NCBI RefSeq assembly: GCF_004341245.1
Contig: NZ_SLWY01000022.1
Coordinates: 3,416 to 63,669 of the forward strand
Length of the DNA stretch: 60,254 nucleotides
Direction of reading: 5' to 3'
Origin: Plasticicumulans lactativorans
GTDB lineage: Bacteria; Pseudomonadota; Gammaproteobacteria; Competibacterales; Competibacteraceae
Positions 26,174 through 35,743 of the stretch are shown here, one piece after another (position 1 is the first letter of the stretch; each line of letters opens with the position of its first letter). The notes under the pieces were generated by a model. It did not search any database, was not told the DNA's origin, and was given only the letters and a program-made list of their open reading frames with translations. Both the position numbers and the translations under genes were made by a program.

Positions 26174-27231
26174 GCCGCCACCCCCGCCGCGGCGCGCGGC
26201 CAGGCCTTGAGCACCGCCTGCACCACGGTGGCGAGCGGGATGGCGAAGAACACCCCCCAGAAGCCCCACAGCCCGCCGAACAGCAGCACCGCGACGATGA
26301 TCGCGATCGGGTGCAGGTCGACGACCTCGGAGAACATCCACGGCACCAGCACGTTGCCGTCGAGGATCATGATCGCGGCGTAGGCGCCCATCACCCAGTA
26401 GAAGTCGGGGCCGATGCCCCACTGGAACAGCGCCACCACCGCCACCGGCACGGTGACCACGGCGGCGCCGATGTAGGGCACGATCACCGACAGCCCGACC
26501 ATGAACGACAGCAGCATCGCGTACTCCAGTGCGAGCGCGGCGAAGGTGACGTAGCACACCGCCCAGTTGATCAGCACCTCCCAGAACTTGCCGCGCACGT
26601 AGTTGCCGATCTGCTGGTCGATGTCGCGCCAGACGCGGTTCGCCAGCGCGCGGTCGGCGGGCAGCAGCTGGTGCAGCCAGTCGAGCAGGCGCGCCTTGTC
26701 CTTGAGGAAGAACAACACCAGCACCGGCACCAGCACCAGGTAGACGATCAGCGTGATCAGCCCGAACACCGAGGCCACCGACCAGCTCAGGATGCTCTGC
26801 CCGAGGCCGGCGAGCTCGCCCTTGATCATCGTGATGAGCTGGGCGATCTGCTCGCTCGACACGAACTCGGGGTAGTGCTCGGGCAGGCTCGCCAGGTAGT
26901 TCTGGCCGCGCAGCAGCATGTCGGGGAGCTTCTGCGCGAGGTCGGTGGCCTGGCGCGACAGCAGCGGCAGCGGGCCGAACAGCACGAACACCACGAACAC
27001 CGAGAAGCCCAGGAACACCGCGATCACCGCCGGCTGGCGCGGCAGGCCGAGCCGCTGCAGGGTGCGCACCAGCCCTTCGAGCAGGTAGGCGATGACCAGC
27101 CCGGCGAGCACCGGCGCGAGCATGCGCCCGAACAGCAGCACGCCGGCGCTGATCACGGCGAGCAGCAGCACGAGGGTCACGGTCTGCGCGTCGTTGAGCA
27201 CGCGCGCGACCCAGTCGATGATGAATTTCAT
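26170..27231 (-). CDS. AI-2E family (PerM/YdiK-type) membrane protein
   Basis: The 353-residue protein has about seven membrane helices and the family signature regions LFFLKDKARLLDWL and ALFQWGIGPDFYWVMGAYAA, ending in GFWGVFFAIPLATVVQAVL. Members export small molecules or ions; the substrate cannot be told from sequence. The ATG at 27231 (MKFIIDWV) was chosen since the longer frame upstream runs into the GAF promoter. It is coupled to lgt by an ATGA overlap. Confidence 0.9.
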   Translation of the reverse strand: MKFIIDWVARVLNDAQTVTLVLLLAVISAGVLLFGRMLAPVLAGLVIAYLLEGLVRTLQRLGLPRQPAVIAVFLGFSVFVVFVLFGPLPLLSRQATDLAQKLPDMLLRGQNYLASLPEHYPEFVSSEQIAQLITMIKGELAGLGQSILSWSVASVFGLITLIVYLVLVPVLVLFFLKDKARLLDWLHQLLPADRALANRVWRDIDQQIGNYVRGKFWEVLINWAVCYVTFAALALEYAMLLSFMVGLSVIVPYIGAAVVTVPVAVVALFQWGIGPDFYWVMGAYAAIMILDGNVLVPWMFSEVVDLHPIAIIVAVLLFGGLWGFWGVFFAIPLATVVQAVLKAWPRAAAGVAA

Positions 27232-27337
27232 GAGTGCGTCGGAACCTGAGCGCCGCAGCGGGTGGATCGGCGGCGCGACACTGTACCATCGCCCGGCATC
27301 CCCCTGTCCTTCGCCGCCGTCCGCCAGGAAACCCGCC

Positions 27338-28111
27338 ATGTCCGCGATCGAGCCTCCCCCCGCCCCCGCCGCCCCGCCCGCCGACGACCTGCCCGGGCGC
27401 CTGCAGCGCCTGGTCGCCTACGTGTCGGCGAAGGAGCGCGTCGACGACGACCTCGCCGAACTCGCGCGCCTGACCGCCGGGCTGCTCGGCGCCGAGGCGT
27501 GCTCGATCATGCTGTTCAAGGAGGACGCCGAGGGCCACCCGGCGCTGCGCGTGTCGGCACACTGGGGCGACCTGCCGCCCGGCGCCTACGCGGCGAGCGT
27601 GGCGCCGGGCGAGGGCATCGCCGGGCGCGTCGCCGCCGAGGGCCGGCCGATCCTCGCCGACGACGTCGCGCACTCGCCGTACGCGGCGCTCGGGCGCCAG
27701 GGCGGCGGCGGCTTCATCTGCGCGCCGATCGCCATCGCCGGGCGCGTGGCCGGCGTGCTCAACCTCAGCACGCGCAGCGCGACCGGGCGCTTCGGCGCGG
27801 AGGGGCTGGCGCTCGCCGGGCTGCTCGGGGTGCTGCTCGGCGTCGCGCTGCAGACGCAGCGCCTGCAGGCGGTGCTGCGCTCGCGCTTCGCGCAGCGCGC
27901 GCTCGCCGCCGAGCTGCGCGACGACCCGGGCATGGACGCGGTACGCCTGGGCGCCGACGCCGAGCGCATGGCGCGGGTGCTCGGGCGCAGCTTCTTCCGC
28001 GAGCTGCAGGGGGCGGGCTTCGGCCGCGACCACATCCTCAGCGCAGCGACCGAGCTGATCGGCGCCCTCAACCGCTCCTACGGCTCGCCCCCCGGCGTCG
28101 AGGGGCGCTGA
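27338..28111 (+). CDS. GAF-domain protein with C-terminal helical tail
   Basis: The 257-residue protein has a GAF domain (about 30-175) with ACSIMLFKEDAEGHPALRVS, the GEGIAGRVAAEGRPIL turn and APIAIAGRVAGVLNLSTR. The last 60 residues are helical (AERMARVLGRSFFRELQGAG then GRDHILSAATELIGAL) and look like a Fis-type or small DNA-binding tail, though without a clear helix-turn-helix. A signalling or regulatory role is inferred. The ATG follows AGGA. It is convergent with srkA, 15 bp apart. Confidence 0.8.
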   Translation: MSAIEPPPAPAAPPADDLPGRLQRLVAYVSAKERVDDDLAELARLTAGLLGAEACSIMLFKEDAEGHPALRVSAHWGDLPPGAYAASVAPGEGIAGRVAAEGRPILADDVAHSPYAALGRQGGGGFICAPIAIAGRVAGVLNLSTRSATGRFGAEGLALAGLLGVLLGVALQTQRLQAVLRSRFAQRALAAELRDDPGMDAVRLGADAERMARVLGRSFFRELQGAGFGRDHILSAATELIGALNRSYGSPPGVEGR

Positions 28112-28126
28112 GCCGCGCCGGCACCG

Positions 28127-29113
28127 CTACCACCCCGCCGCCAGCGGCGGCTCGTCGAGCGCGGCCAGGCATTCGCGCAGTTCGAGCACGTGCCCTTCCC
28201 AGTAGCGCGGCGAGGCGAACCACGGGAAGGCGCGCGGAAACGCCGGGTCGTCCCAGCGCTGCGCGAGCCAGGCGGCGTAGTGCAGCTGGCGCAGCGCGCG
28301 CAGCGGCTCGACCAGTGCGAGCTCGGTCGTATCGAAGCGCGCGAAGGCCTCGTAGCCGTCGAGCAGCGCGCCGAGCTGCGCCTCGCGCTCGGCACGCTCG
28401 CCCGACAGCAGCAGCCAGAGATCCTGCACGGCAGGGCCGCTGCGGGCGTCGTCGAGGTCGACGAAATGCGCCCCGGCATCGTCGGTCCAGAGGATGTTGC
28501 CGGGGTGGCAGTCACCGTGCAGGCGGATGCGGCGCACGGGTACCGCGGCGAAGGCGGCGTCGACGCCGGCGAGCAGATCGGCGCTGACCGAGGCGTAGGC
28601 CGGGCGCAGGTACTCGGGGATGACCCCGGCGGCGAGCAGCCAGGTGCGCGAGGCGTGCCCGAAGCTCGCGGCATCGAGCGCCGGCCGGTGCCGGAACGGC
28701 CGCGTCGCGCCCACGCGGTGCAGGCGGGCGAGCAGGCGGCCGAGCCGGCGCAGGGTGTCGGGGTCGTCGAGCGGCGGCCAGCGGCCGCCGCGGCGCGGGT
28801 AGAGCGCGTAGGCGAAGCCGCCGGCATGGTGCAGCGTGCACCCGGCGGCGTCGGCGAGCGGCGCGATCACCGGCAGTTCGGCATCGACCAGTTCGGCGGC
28901 GAAGGCGTGCTCCTCCAGGATCGCCGCGTCGCTCCAGCGCCCGGGGCGGTAGAACTTGGCCACCAGCGGCGCGCCGTCTTCCACGCCCACCTGGTAGACG
29001 CGGTTCTCGTAGCTCGACAGCGCGAGGAAGCGGCCGTCGCAGACGTAGCCGCAAGCCTCGACGGCGGCGAGCAACTGCTCCGGGCCGAGCGCGGCGTAGG
29101 GGTGCGCGCTCAC
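28127..29113 (-). CDS. srkA: Stress response serine/threonine kinase SrkA (YihE)
   Basis: The 328-residue protein matches SrkA in length and motifs: the start YAALGPEQLLAAVEACGY, the catalytic loop LHGDCHPGNILW (His-x-Asp and Asn) and the metal-binding Asp in FVDLDDARSGPAVQDLW. In E. coli SrkA protects against programmed death under stress. The start ATG overlaps the stop of the YajG-like lipoprotein gene (ATGA). Confidence 0.94.
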   Translation of the reverse strand: MSAHPYAALGPEQLLAAVEACGYVCDGRFLALSSYENRVYQVGVEDGAPLVAKFYRPGRWSDAAILEEHAFAAELVDAELPVIAPLADAAGCTLHHAGGFAYALYPRRGGRWPPLDDPDTLRRLGRLLARLHRVGATRPFRHRPALDAASFGHASRTWLLAAGVIPEYLRPAYASVSADLLAGVDAAFAAVPVRRIRLHGDCHPGNILWTDDAGAHFVDLDDARSGPAVQDLWLLLSGERAEREAQLGALLDGYEAFARFDTTELALVEPLRALRQLHYAAWLAQRWDDPAFPRAFPWFASPRYWEGHVLELRECLAALDEPPLAAGW

Positions 29114-29697
29114 CGGGAGAGGGCGTCGAGCAGTCCCTGGTCGGCGAGCATGCGCTGCAGGGCCTGGGTGATGATCTCGTTGATGATCGCCTGGTTGTCG
29201 GCGTCGCCGGGCGGGCCGACCACCTGGCGCGCGCTGTTGGCGCGGTACTGGCCGGTGAAGCTGCGCGTGCCGTTGCGCGCGAGCGCCCGCACCTCGGCGC
29301 TCGCGCGCACTTCGGTGACCACCGGCTCGCCGCTCGCGCGGTAATCGACGCGCAGGATCTCCACGCGCAGGCCGAGCGGCGCCTCAGCCGGCGTCGGCAG
29401 CACCTGGAACTGCGCCGCGCCGAGGCGCTCGGCGAGCGCGCGGCGCACCGCGGCGGCGACGTCGCCGGCCGGGCTGATCAGGGCGGTGGTGTAGACCCCG
29501 CCGCGCGCGCCGAACTGCGGCGTGGGGCGCTGGTCGACCACCTCGAGCGCGAGCGGCCGGTTGCGCCCGAGCGCCGGAACGGCCACGTCGAGCACGGGCT
29601 GCACCTGGACGCTCTGCGGGCTGAGTGCGCAGCCCGTCGGCAGCAGCGACACCGCCAGCACCGCGAGCGGCACGATCAGCAGACGACGTACGGGCAT
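29110..29697 (-). CDS. YajG-like outer-membrane lipoprotein
   Basis: The 195-residue precursor has a signal peptide ending in the lipobox LPTGC (Cys about 23) and the YajG fold pattern: PLALEVVDQRPTPQFGARGG, then a long tail ending IINEIITQALQRMLADQGLL. YajG proteins are outer-membrane lipoproteins of unknown role. The ATG at 29697 follows GGAGGA. A GC-rich inverted repeat CGGGCCC / CGGGCCC-type palindrome (29720-29739) lies in its leader. Confidence 0.85.
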   Translation of the reverse strand: MPVRRLLIVPLAVLAVSLLPTGCALSPQSVQVQPVLDVAVPALGRNRPLALEVVDQRPTPQFGARGGVYTTALISPAGDVAAAVRRALAERLGAAQFQVLPTPAEAPLGLRVEILRVDYRASGEPVVTEVRASAEVRALARNGTRSFTGQYRANSARQVVGPPGDADNQAIINEIITQALQRMLADQGLLDALSR

Positions 29698-29844
29698 CGG
29701 GAAATATCCTCCATGGCGTCGGGCCCACAAGCCGGGCCCGGGCGAGGATACCCCAAAGGCGGTGATGGAACGGTGCGCGCGGCGGGAAGCGGCGGCCCCG
29801 CCGCGGGAGAGCGCGGGATCAGCGGATAGTGGCGGTGCGCCCGA

Positions 29845-30042
29845 TCAGGCGGGTACGGCGAGTTCCATCGAGCGGTGTTCGGTGCGCGCGTCGGCGAGCA
29901 GCTTGCGCACTTCGCGCGCGCACTTGCCGCAGTCGGTACACACGTCGAGTTCGCGGCGCAGGCAGCGGACCGAATGGGCGCCGTCGTCGATCGCGCGACG
30001 GATCTGCCGGTCGGTCACGCCCTTGCAGATGCAGACGTACAT
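29845..30042 (-). CDS. bfd: Bacterioferritin-associated ferredoxin
   Basis: The 65-residue protein has the four [2Fe-2S] cysteines in MYVCICKGVT and VCTDCGKC. Bfd reduces bacterioferritin so that stored iron can be released. It lies beside bfr on the same strand, and a Fur box over its promoter fits its known induction at low iron. The ATG at 30042 follows GGAG; a longer upstream frame would read through the promoter. Confidence 0.95.
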   Translation of the reverse strand: MYVCICKGVTDRQIRRAIDDGAHSVRCLRRELDVCTDCGKCAREVRKLLADARTEHRSMELAVPA

Positions 30043-30070
30043 CACGCACGCTCCGATAAGGTGGATGATC

Positions 30071-30105
30071 ATCATACTCTGTCATATGAGAATGATTGTC
30101 AACAC
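30071..30105 (-). promoter_or_regulatory. bfd promoter overlapped by a Fur box
   Basis: On the minus strand a perfect -35 TTGACA (30097-30102) precedes GAGTAT (17-bp spacing) or TATGAT (20-bp). The plus-strand sequence GAGAATGATTGTCA (30088-30101) matches the Fur core AATGATnnTCA and covers the -35. Iron-loaded Fur would therefore shut off bfd. Confidence 0.75.
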
Positions 30106-30116
30106 CGACCGTCCGC

Positions 30117-30596
30117 TCAGCTCCCCGTACCGCCCATCTGCGACTGCAGGTAGTTCTGCAGGCCCACGGCGTCGATCAGTTCGAGCTGCGTCTCCAGCCA
30201 GTCGATGTGCTCCTCCTCGCTTTCGAGGATGCTCTCGAACAGTTCGCGGCTGACGTAGTCGCCCACCGATTCGCAGTACGCGATCGCCTCCTTGAGCAGC
30301 GGGTGCGCCTTCAGTTCCATGCCGAGATCGGCCCGCAGGGCCTCGGGGACGTTCTCGCCGATGTGCAGCTTGCCGAGGTCCTGCAGGTTCGGCAGCCCCT
30401 CCAGGAACAGCACGCGATCGATCAGCCGGTCGGCGTGCTTCATCTCATCGATCGACTCGTGGTACTCGTGGTCGTGGAGCTTGCCGTAGCCCCAGTTCTT
30501 GAACATCTTCGCGTGCAGGAAATACTGGTTGATGGCGGTCAGTTCGTTCTTCAGTGCCTTGTTCAGATAACCGATCACCTTCGCGTCGCCTTTCAT
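30117..30596 (-). CDS. bfr: Bacterioferritin
   Basis: The 159-residue protein is a heme-binding ferritin: [20 protein letters not shown] supplies the first ferroxidase ligands, [12 protein letters not shown] contains the heme-ligand methionine (about 52) and further ligands, and [17 protein letters not shown] the last. Twenty-four subunits store iron. The ATG at 30596 follows CAGGAGA; the preceding GTG at 30599 is a possible but poorer start. bfd follows on the same strand behind its own Fur-controlled promoter. Confidence 0.96.
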   Translation of the reverse strand: MKGDAKVIGYLNKALKNELTAINQYFLHAKMFKNWGYGKLHDHEYHESIDEMKHADRLIDRVLFLEGLPNLQDLGKLHIGENVPEALRADLGMELKAHPLLKEAIAYCESVGDYVSRELFESILESEEEHIDWLETQLELIDAVGLQNYLQSQMGGTGS

Positions 30597-30673
30597 CACC
30601 TGGTCTCCTGTGCCGGTCGGTCCCGCCTAACCATAGCCGTGCGCCAAGGGATGCGCGACGCACCGGCCGGCGC

Positions 30674-31825
30674 TCACAGGCCGCGCAGGATCGCGCCGGC
30701 GCGCTCCAGGGTGGCGTCGTCCTTCGCGAAGCAGAAGCGCAGGTAGCGCGACGCCGGGGGATGCTCGTAGAACACGCTCACCGGGATCGAGGCGATGCCG
30801 GCCTCGCGCGTCAGCCGCCGGGCCAGGTCGACGTCGCGCTCGGCGCTGAGCGCCGAGTAGTCGAGCAGCTGGAAGTAGGTGCCGGCGCAGGGTTCGAAGC
30901 GCAGCCGCGAACCCGCCAGCAGGCTGCAGAAGCGGTCACGCTTGGCCTGGTAGAAGGCCGGCAGCTCCTGCCAGTGCCCGGGGTGCTCGCGCAGGAAATC
31001 GGCGAGCGCCCACTGGATCGGCGTCACCGTGGCGAAGGTCACGTACTGGTGCACCTTGCGCAGTTCGACGGTCAGCGCGGCGGGGGCGACGCAGTAGCCG
31101 ACCTTCCAGCCGGTGGCATGGAAGGTCTTGCCGAACGACGACACCACGAAGGCGCGTGCGGCGAGTTCCGGGTAGCGCAGGACGCTTTCGTGGCGCCGCC
31201 CGTCGAACACGATGTGCTCGTAGACCTCGTCGGAGAGGATGAAGATGCCGGTGTCGCGGGTCAGCTCGGCGAGGCGCTCCAGATCCGCCGCCTCCCAGAC
31301 GCGGCCGGTGGGGTTGTGCGGCGTGTTGATCACGATCAGGCGCGTGCGCGGGCCGATCGCGGCCGCCACGGCATCCCAGTCGGGGCGAAACGCCGGTGCG
31401 GGCAGCGCCAGGTGCACGGTGCGGCCGCCGGCGAGCTCGACCGCCGGCTCGTAGGAGTCGTACGCCGGATCGAACACGATCACCTCGTCGCCCGGCCTCA
31501 CCACCGCGAGGATGACGTCGGTCAACGCCTCGGTCGCCCCCGAGGTGACGGTCACCTCGCTGACGGCGTCGACCGTCGCGCCGTAACACGCGGCGATCTT
31601 CGCCGCCACCGCCTCGCGCAGCGCCGCGACGCCGGCCATCGGCGCATACTGGTTCGCGCCCGCACGCATGTGCCGCGCCACCGCCTCGATCAGGGCCTCG
31701 GGGGCGGGGAAGTCCGGGAAGCCCTGCGACAGGTTCAGCGCGCCGCACTCCTGGGCGAGCGCCGACATCACCGTGAAGATGGTGGTACCGACCTTGGGCA
31801 GCTTGGTGTCGAGCGAGGGGGTCAT
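30674..31825 (-). CDS. Class I/II PLP aminotransferase (YbdL-like)
   Basis: The 383-residue protein is a fold-type I aminotransferase. The N-terminus KLPKVGTTIFTVMSALAQE and NLSQGFPDFPAPEAL are typical of YbdL methionine/kynurenine aminotransferases. VINTPHNPTGRVW holds the cofactor Asn, and SSFGKTFHATGWKVGY the PLP lysine. It probably transaminates methionine or an aromatic keto acid. The ATG at 31825 was chosen by homology of the start; no strong ribosome site is seen. Confidence 0.9.
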   Translation of the reverse strand: MTPSLDTKLPKVGTTIFTVMSALAQECGALNLSQGFPDFPAPEALIEAVARHMRAGANQYAPMAGVAALREAVAAKIAACYGATVDAVSEVTVTSGATEALTDVILAVVRPGDEVIVFDPAYDSYEPAVELAGGRTVHLALPAPAFRPDWDAVAAAIGPRTRLIVINTPHNPTGRVWEAADLERLAELTRDTGIFILSDEVYEHIVFDGRRHESVLRYPELAARAFVVSSFGKTFHATGWKVGYCVAPAALTVELRKVHQYVTFATVTPIQWALADFLREHPGHWQELPAFYQAKRDRFCSLLAGSRLRFEPCAGTYFQLLDYSALSAERDVDLARRLTREAGIASIPVSVFYEHPPASRYLRFCFAKDDATLERAGAILRGL

Positions 31826-32528
31826 CGTCGTGGGCGGCCGCGGCTGGGAAGGGCCAGGAAATGTGGGGCATGCCTCCGGGGCGGTCAATCGTGGTGCCGC
31901 GCGGCTCATCCCGAACCCTCGCCCTCGCGCCGAACGTCTACGCTTGTCATGGCGGGGTAACGGTCGATACTTCATCGACATGCGTCTGGATGCCTCGCAG
32001 TTGTGCAACTGCACCATTTGTGCGCGACACGCGCACCCTGAAGGTCATCCGTTCGCACACTGCGACGATCATCAGGCGTATCGGCGCACGGAAGTGGGGC
32101 TGATCGCTCCATCGCATGCCGACGGCACCACGCCTGCGGCGCTGTGACCCACTTGTTTACGCCCGCTCCGACCTGGCGAGGCAACCGTTGCAGCGGCGGG
32201 TCGGCACGAGGCGCGTCGGGCCCGAGAGCCGCGACACGGTGCGACGGCCGTGCTTGCACGGTGAGCGTGCAGCCGCGGCCGGACGGCCGACCCGTTTTTT
32301 CGCGCTGGCACTTTCTGTGCGCGAAACTGGGTCGAACGCTTGTGGTCTGCGCGAGTAACTGGGCAGCGAGTGGCGCGGAAACGGCGGACCGGAATGCCGG
32401 TCAGGCCACAGGGATCGAGCAAGTCCCGGCACCGCGGACGACACGGCCGCGCGGAGTGGTCCGACACTTGCTAGAACAATCCTCAGTAGTACACATCACG
32501 GTCTGGGCGCTGGATGAGGGTTACGGCA
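31826..32528. other. 700-bp intergenic region with no gene
   Basis: I see no convincing coding frame here. The right part holds the sigma-54 promoter of prkA and a 197-base untranslated leader. A GC stem with CCCGTTTTTT at about 32276-32300 resembles a weak plus-strand terminator. TGCACCATTTGTGC at 32010-32023 is a loose NtrC-type dyad about 300 bp upstream of the sigma-54 site, where enhancers usually stand. An AT-rich patch at 32466-32500 could add a second promoter. Confidence 0.6.
32306..32321 (+). promoter_or_regulatory. Sigma-54 promoter of the prkA operon
   Basis: TGGCAC / TTTCT / GTGCG carries the invariant GG and GC separated by ten bases, the -24/-12 pattern of sigma-54. Transcription would begin near 32332. 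The E. coli yeaGH operon is known to be transcribed by sigma-54 with NtrC under nitrogen limitation, which supports the call. Confidence 0.75.
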
Positions 32529-34451
32529 ATGAGCATCTTCAGTCGATATGCATCGCGTTATGAGGGCAGCCGAGAAGAGGTTTTGAGCCTCCAGGAGTAC
32601 CTGGAGCTGTGCAAGACCGATCCGGGCGCCTATGCCTCGCCGGCGGAGCGCCTGCTGATGGCGATCGGCGAGCCCGAAATGGTCGACACCCGCCTCAATC
32701 CGCGGCTGTCGCGCATCTTCCAGAACAAGGTGATCAAGCTCTACCCGGCGTTCAAGGAGTTCTATGGCATGGAGGACTCGATCGAGCAGATCGTTTCCTA
32801 CCTCAAGCACTCCTCGCAGGGGCTGGAAGAGAAGAAGCAGATCCTCTACCTGCTGGGCCCGGTGGGCGGCGGCAAGTCCTCGCTCGCCGAGAAGCTCAAG
32901 CATCTGATGGAGCGGGTGCCGTTCTATGCCATCCATGGCTCTCCGGTAAACGAGTCGCCGCTGTCGCTGTTCAACCCCGACGAGGACGGGCCGATCCTCG
33001 AAGAGGACTTCGGCATCCCGCGCCGTTACCTGAAGGGCATCATGAGCCCGTGGGCGGTCAAGCGGCTCAAGGAGTTCAACGGCGACATCACCAAGTTCAA
33101 GGTCGTGCGCCTGTACCCATCGATCCTGAAACAGACCGCGGTGGCGAAAACCGAGCCGGGTGATGAGAACAACCAGGACATCTCGTCGCTGGTCGGCAAG
33201 GTCGACATCCGCAAGCTCGAGCACTTCGCGCAGAACGATCCCGACGCCTACAGCTTTTCGGGCGGCCTGTGCCTCGCCAATCAGGGTCTGCTCGAATTCG
33301 TCGAGATGTTCAAGGCGCCGATCAAGGTGCTCCATCCGCTGCTGACCGCGACGCAGGAAGGCAATTACAACGGCACCGAAGGGCTCTCGGCGCTGCCGTT
33401 CGACGGCATCATCCTCGCGCACTCGAACGAATCGGAGTGGCTGTCGTTCAAGAACAACCGCAACAACGAGGCCTTCCTCGACCGCGTCTACATCGTCAAG
33501 GTCCCGTACTGCCTGCGGGTTTCGGAAGAGGTGAAGATCTACGGCAAGCTGCTCGCCAACAGTTCGCTGTCGGCGGCGCCCTGCGCCCCCGGCACGCTCG
33601 ACATGCTGGCGCAGTTCAGCGTCCTGTCACGCCTCAAGGAGCCGGAAAATTCGAGCATCTTCTCGAAGATGCGCGTGTATGACGGTGAGAACCTGAAGGA
33701 CACCGACCCGAAGGCGAAGTCGATCCAGGAGTATCGCGACTACGCCGGCGTCGACGAAGGCATGACCGGCATTTCGACGCGCTTCGCGTTCAAGATCCTG
33801 TCGCAGGTGTTCAACTTCGACAACACCGAAATCGCGGCGAACCCCGTGCACCTGCTGTACGTGCTGGAGCGGCAGATCGAACGCGAGCAGTTCTCGGCCG
33901 AGACCGAGGAGAAATACCTCTCCTACATCAAGGGCTGGCTGGCACCGCGCTACGCCGAGTTCATCGGCAAGGAACTGCAGACGGCCTATCTCGAATCGTA
34001 TTCCGAGTACGGCCAGAACATCTTCGATCGCTACGTGACCTACGCCGATTTCTGGATTCAGGACCAGGAGTACCGCGACCCCGACACCGGCGAGTCCTTC
34101 GACCGCGCCTCGCTCAACGCCGAACTGGAGAAGATCGAGAAGCCGGCCGGCATTTCCAACCCGAAGGACTTCCGCAACGAGATCGTCAACTTCGTGCTGC
34201 GGGCGCGTGCCAACAACGGTGGCAAGAACCCGACCTGGACCAGTTACGAGAAGCTGCGCGTGGTGATCGAGAAGAAGATGTTCTCGAACACCGAGGATCT
34301 GCTGCCGGTGATCAGCTTCAACGCCAAGGCGAGCGCCGACGAGCAGAAGAAGCACGAGGACTTCGTGAACCGCATGGTCACGAAAGGCTATACGCCGAAG
34401 CAGGTACGCCTGCTGTCCGAGTGGTATCTGCGCGTTCGCAAATCGTCCTGA
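32529..34451 (+). CDS. prkA: PrkA (YeaG) AAA+ serine kinase
   Basis: The 640-residue protein matches YeaG/PrkA (about 644) throughout. The P-loop is LLGPVGGGKSSLAEKL (about residue 110-125), followed by the AAA+ region and the C-terminal PrkA kinase domain ending KGYTPKQVRLLSEWYL. In E. coli it acts under nitrogen starvation and stationary phase. I chose the second ATG, 32529 (MSIFSRYASRY), since GAGG precedes it and homologues begin there; the ATG at 32514 is the alternative. prkA, yeaH and spoVR form one operon. Confidence 0.96.
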   Translation: MSIFSRYASRYEGSREEVLSLQEYLELCKTDPGAYASPAERLLMAIGEPEMVDTRLNPRLSRIFQNKVIKLYPAFKEFYGMEDSIEQIVSYLKHSSQGLEEKKQILYLLGPVGGGKSSLAEKLKHLMERVPFYAIHGSPVNESPLSLFNPDEDGPILEEDFGIPRRYLKGIMSPWAVKRLKEFNGDITKFKVVRLYPSILKQTAVAKTEPGDENNQDISSLVGKVDIRKLEHFAQNDPDAYSFSGGLCLANQGLLEFVEMFKAPIKVLHPLLTATQEGNYNGTEGLSALPFDGIILAHSNESEWLSFKNNRNNEAFLDRVYIVKVPYCLRVSEEVKIYGKLLANSSLSAAPCAPGTLDMLAQFSVLSRLKEPENSSIFSKMRVYDGENLKDTDPKAKSIQEYRDYAGVDEGMTGISTRFAFKILSQVFNFDNTEIAANPVHLLYVLERQIEREQFSAETEEKYLSYIKGWLAPRYAEFIGKELQTAYLESYSEYGQNIFDRYVTYADFWIQDQEYRDPDTGESFDRASLNAELEKIEKPAGISNPKDFRNEIVNFVLRARANNGGKNPTWTSYEKLRVVIEKKMFSNTEDLLPVISFNAKASADEQKKHEDFVNRMVTKGYTPKQVRLLSEWYLRVRKSS

Positions 34452-34474
34452 TCTAGAGAGAGAGGACCGACATC

Positions 34475-35743
34475 ATGTCTCACCTCATCGATCGACGGTT
34501 GAACGGCAAGAACCGTAGCGCTGTCAATCGCCAGCGCTTCCTGCGCCGCTTCAAGGACCAGCTCAAGCGGGCCGTCGCCGATGCCATGGCCGGCCGCAGC
34601 ATCACGGACGTGGAAAGCGGCGAAAAGGTGAGCATCCCCACGCGCGACCTGTCGGAGCCCGTGTTCGGTCACGGGCCCGGCGGGCGGCGCGAAGCGATCC
34701 ACCCCGGCAACAAGGAGTTCAATGCCGGTGATCGCGTACAGCGTCCGCGTGGCGGCGGTGGCGGGGGGGGCGGCGGCAAGCAGGCGAGCAAGGATGGCGA
34801 AGGCGAGGACGATTTCATCTTCGAACTGTCACGCGAGGAGTTCCTCGACCTGTTCTTCGAGGACCTCGCGCTGCCGGACCTGGTGAAGACGCAGCTCGCC
34901 AAGATCCCGGAATGGAAGAGTGTGCGCGCCGGCTTCACCAGTGCCGGCATCCCCAGCAACATCAACGTCGTCCGTTCGCTGAAGGGCGCCCTGGCACGCC
35001 GTACCGCGATCGGCGCGCCGTATCGCGGCAAGCTGCGCGAACTGGAGCGGCAGCTGGAGGAGGTGATCGCCCGCGAAGGCGAACATTCGCCGGCGGCCGA
35101 AGCCCTGCGCGAGGAAATGCGCAAGCTGCGCATCCGTATCGAGGCGATCCCGTTCATCGACTCGTTCGACCTGCGCTACAACAACCGCATCCGGCAGCCC
35201 AAGCCGAGCACGCAGGCGGTGATGTTCTGCCTGATGGACGTGTCCGGCTCGATGGACCAGCAGCGCAAGGACCTCGCCAAGCGCTTCTTCACGCTGCTGT
35301 ACCTGTTCCTGACCCGCAACTACGAGCACATCGAGGTGGTGTTCATCCGCCACCACACGGTCGCCAAGGAAGTCGATGAAAAGGAGTTCTTCTATTCGCG
35401 CGAAACCGGCGGCACCGTGGTGTCCTCGGCCCTGGCGCTGATGGCCGACATCGTCGAGGAACGCTATCCGACCAGCGACTGGAACATCTATGCCGCCCAG
35501 GCGTCCGACGGTGACAACTGGCAGGACGATTCGCCGAACTGCCGCGAGATCCTGACCACGCGCATCCTGCCAGCGGTGCAGTATTTCGCCTACGTCGAAA
35601 TCACGCCGGAACGGCATCAGAGCCTGTGGACCGAGTACGAGATCGTCAAGCAGCAGTTCAAGCATTTCGCGATGCAGGAACTGGGTGGGGCCGAAGACAT
35701 CTATCCGGTGTTCCGTGAACTCTTCAAGAGGCGCATGGTATGA
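34475..35743 (+). CDS. yeaH: YeaH, DUF444 von Willebrand-like protein
   Basis: The 422-residue protein is the usual partner of PrkA. It starts [20 protein letters not shown], has a nine-glycine run (about 90-98), and ends in a VWA-like domain with the MIDAS motif [25 protein letters not shown] precedes the ATG. The glycine run is encoded in part by eight G in a row (34763-34770), a slippage-prone tract. It overlaps spoVR by four bases. Confidence 0.95.
   Translation: MSHLIDRRLNGKNRSAVNRQRFLRRFKDQLKRAVADAMAGRSITDVESGEKVSIPTRDLSEPVFGHGPGGRREAIHPGNKEFNAGDRVQRPRGGGGGGGGGKQASKDGEGEDDFIFELSREEFLDLFFEDLALPDLVKTQLAKIPEWKSVRAGFTSAGIPSNINVVRSLKGALARRTAIGAPYRGKLRELERQLEEVIAREGEHSPAAEALREEMRKLRIRIEAIPFIDSFDLRYNNRIRQPKPSTQAVMFCLMDVSGSMDQQRKDLAKRFFTLLYLFLTRNYEHIEVVFIRHHTVAKEVDEKEFFYSRETGGTVVSSALALMADIVEERYPTSDWNIYAAQASDGDNWQDDSPNCREILTTRILPAVQYFAYVEITPERHQSLWTEYEIVKQQFKHFAMQELGGAEDIYPVFRELFKRRMV

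Noticed and set aside
29698-29844. A possible small gene between bfd and the YajG-like gene
   Set aside because: No frame with a ribosome site or recognisable features was found.
32010-32023. NtrC-like dyad upstream of the sigma-54 promoter
   Set aside because: The half-site spacing is shorter than the consensus; mentioned only as supporting context.
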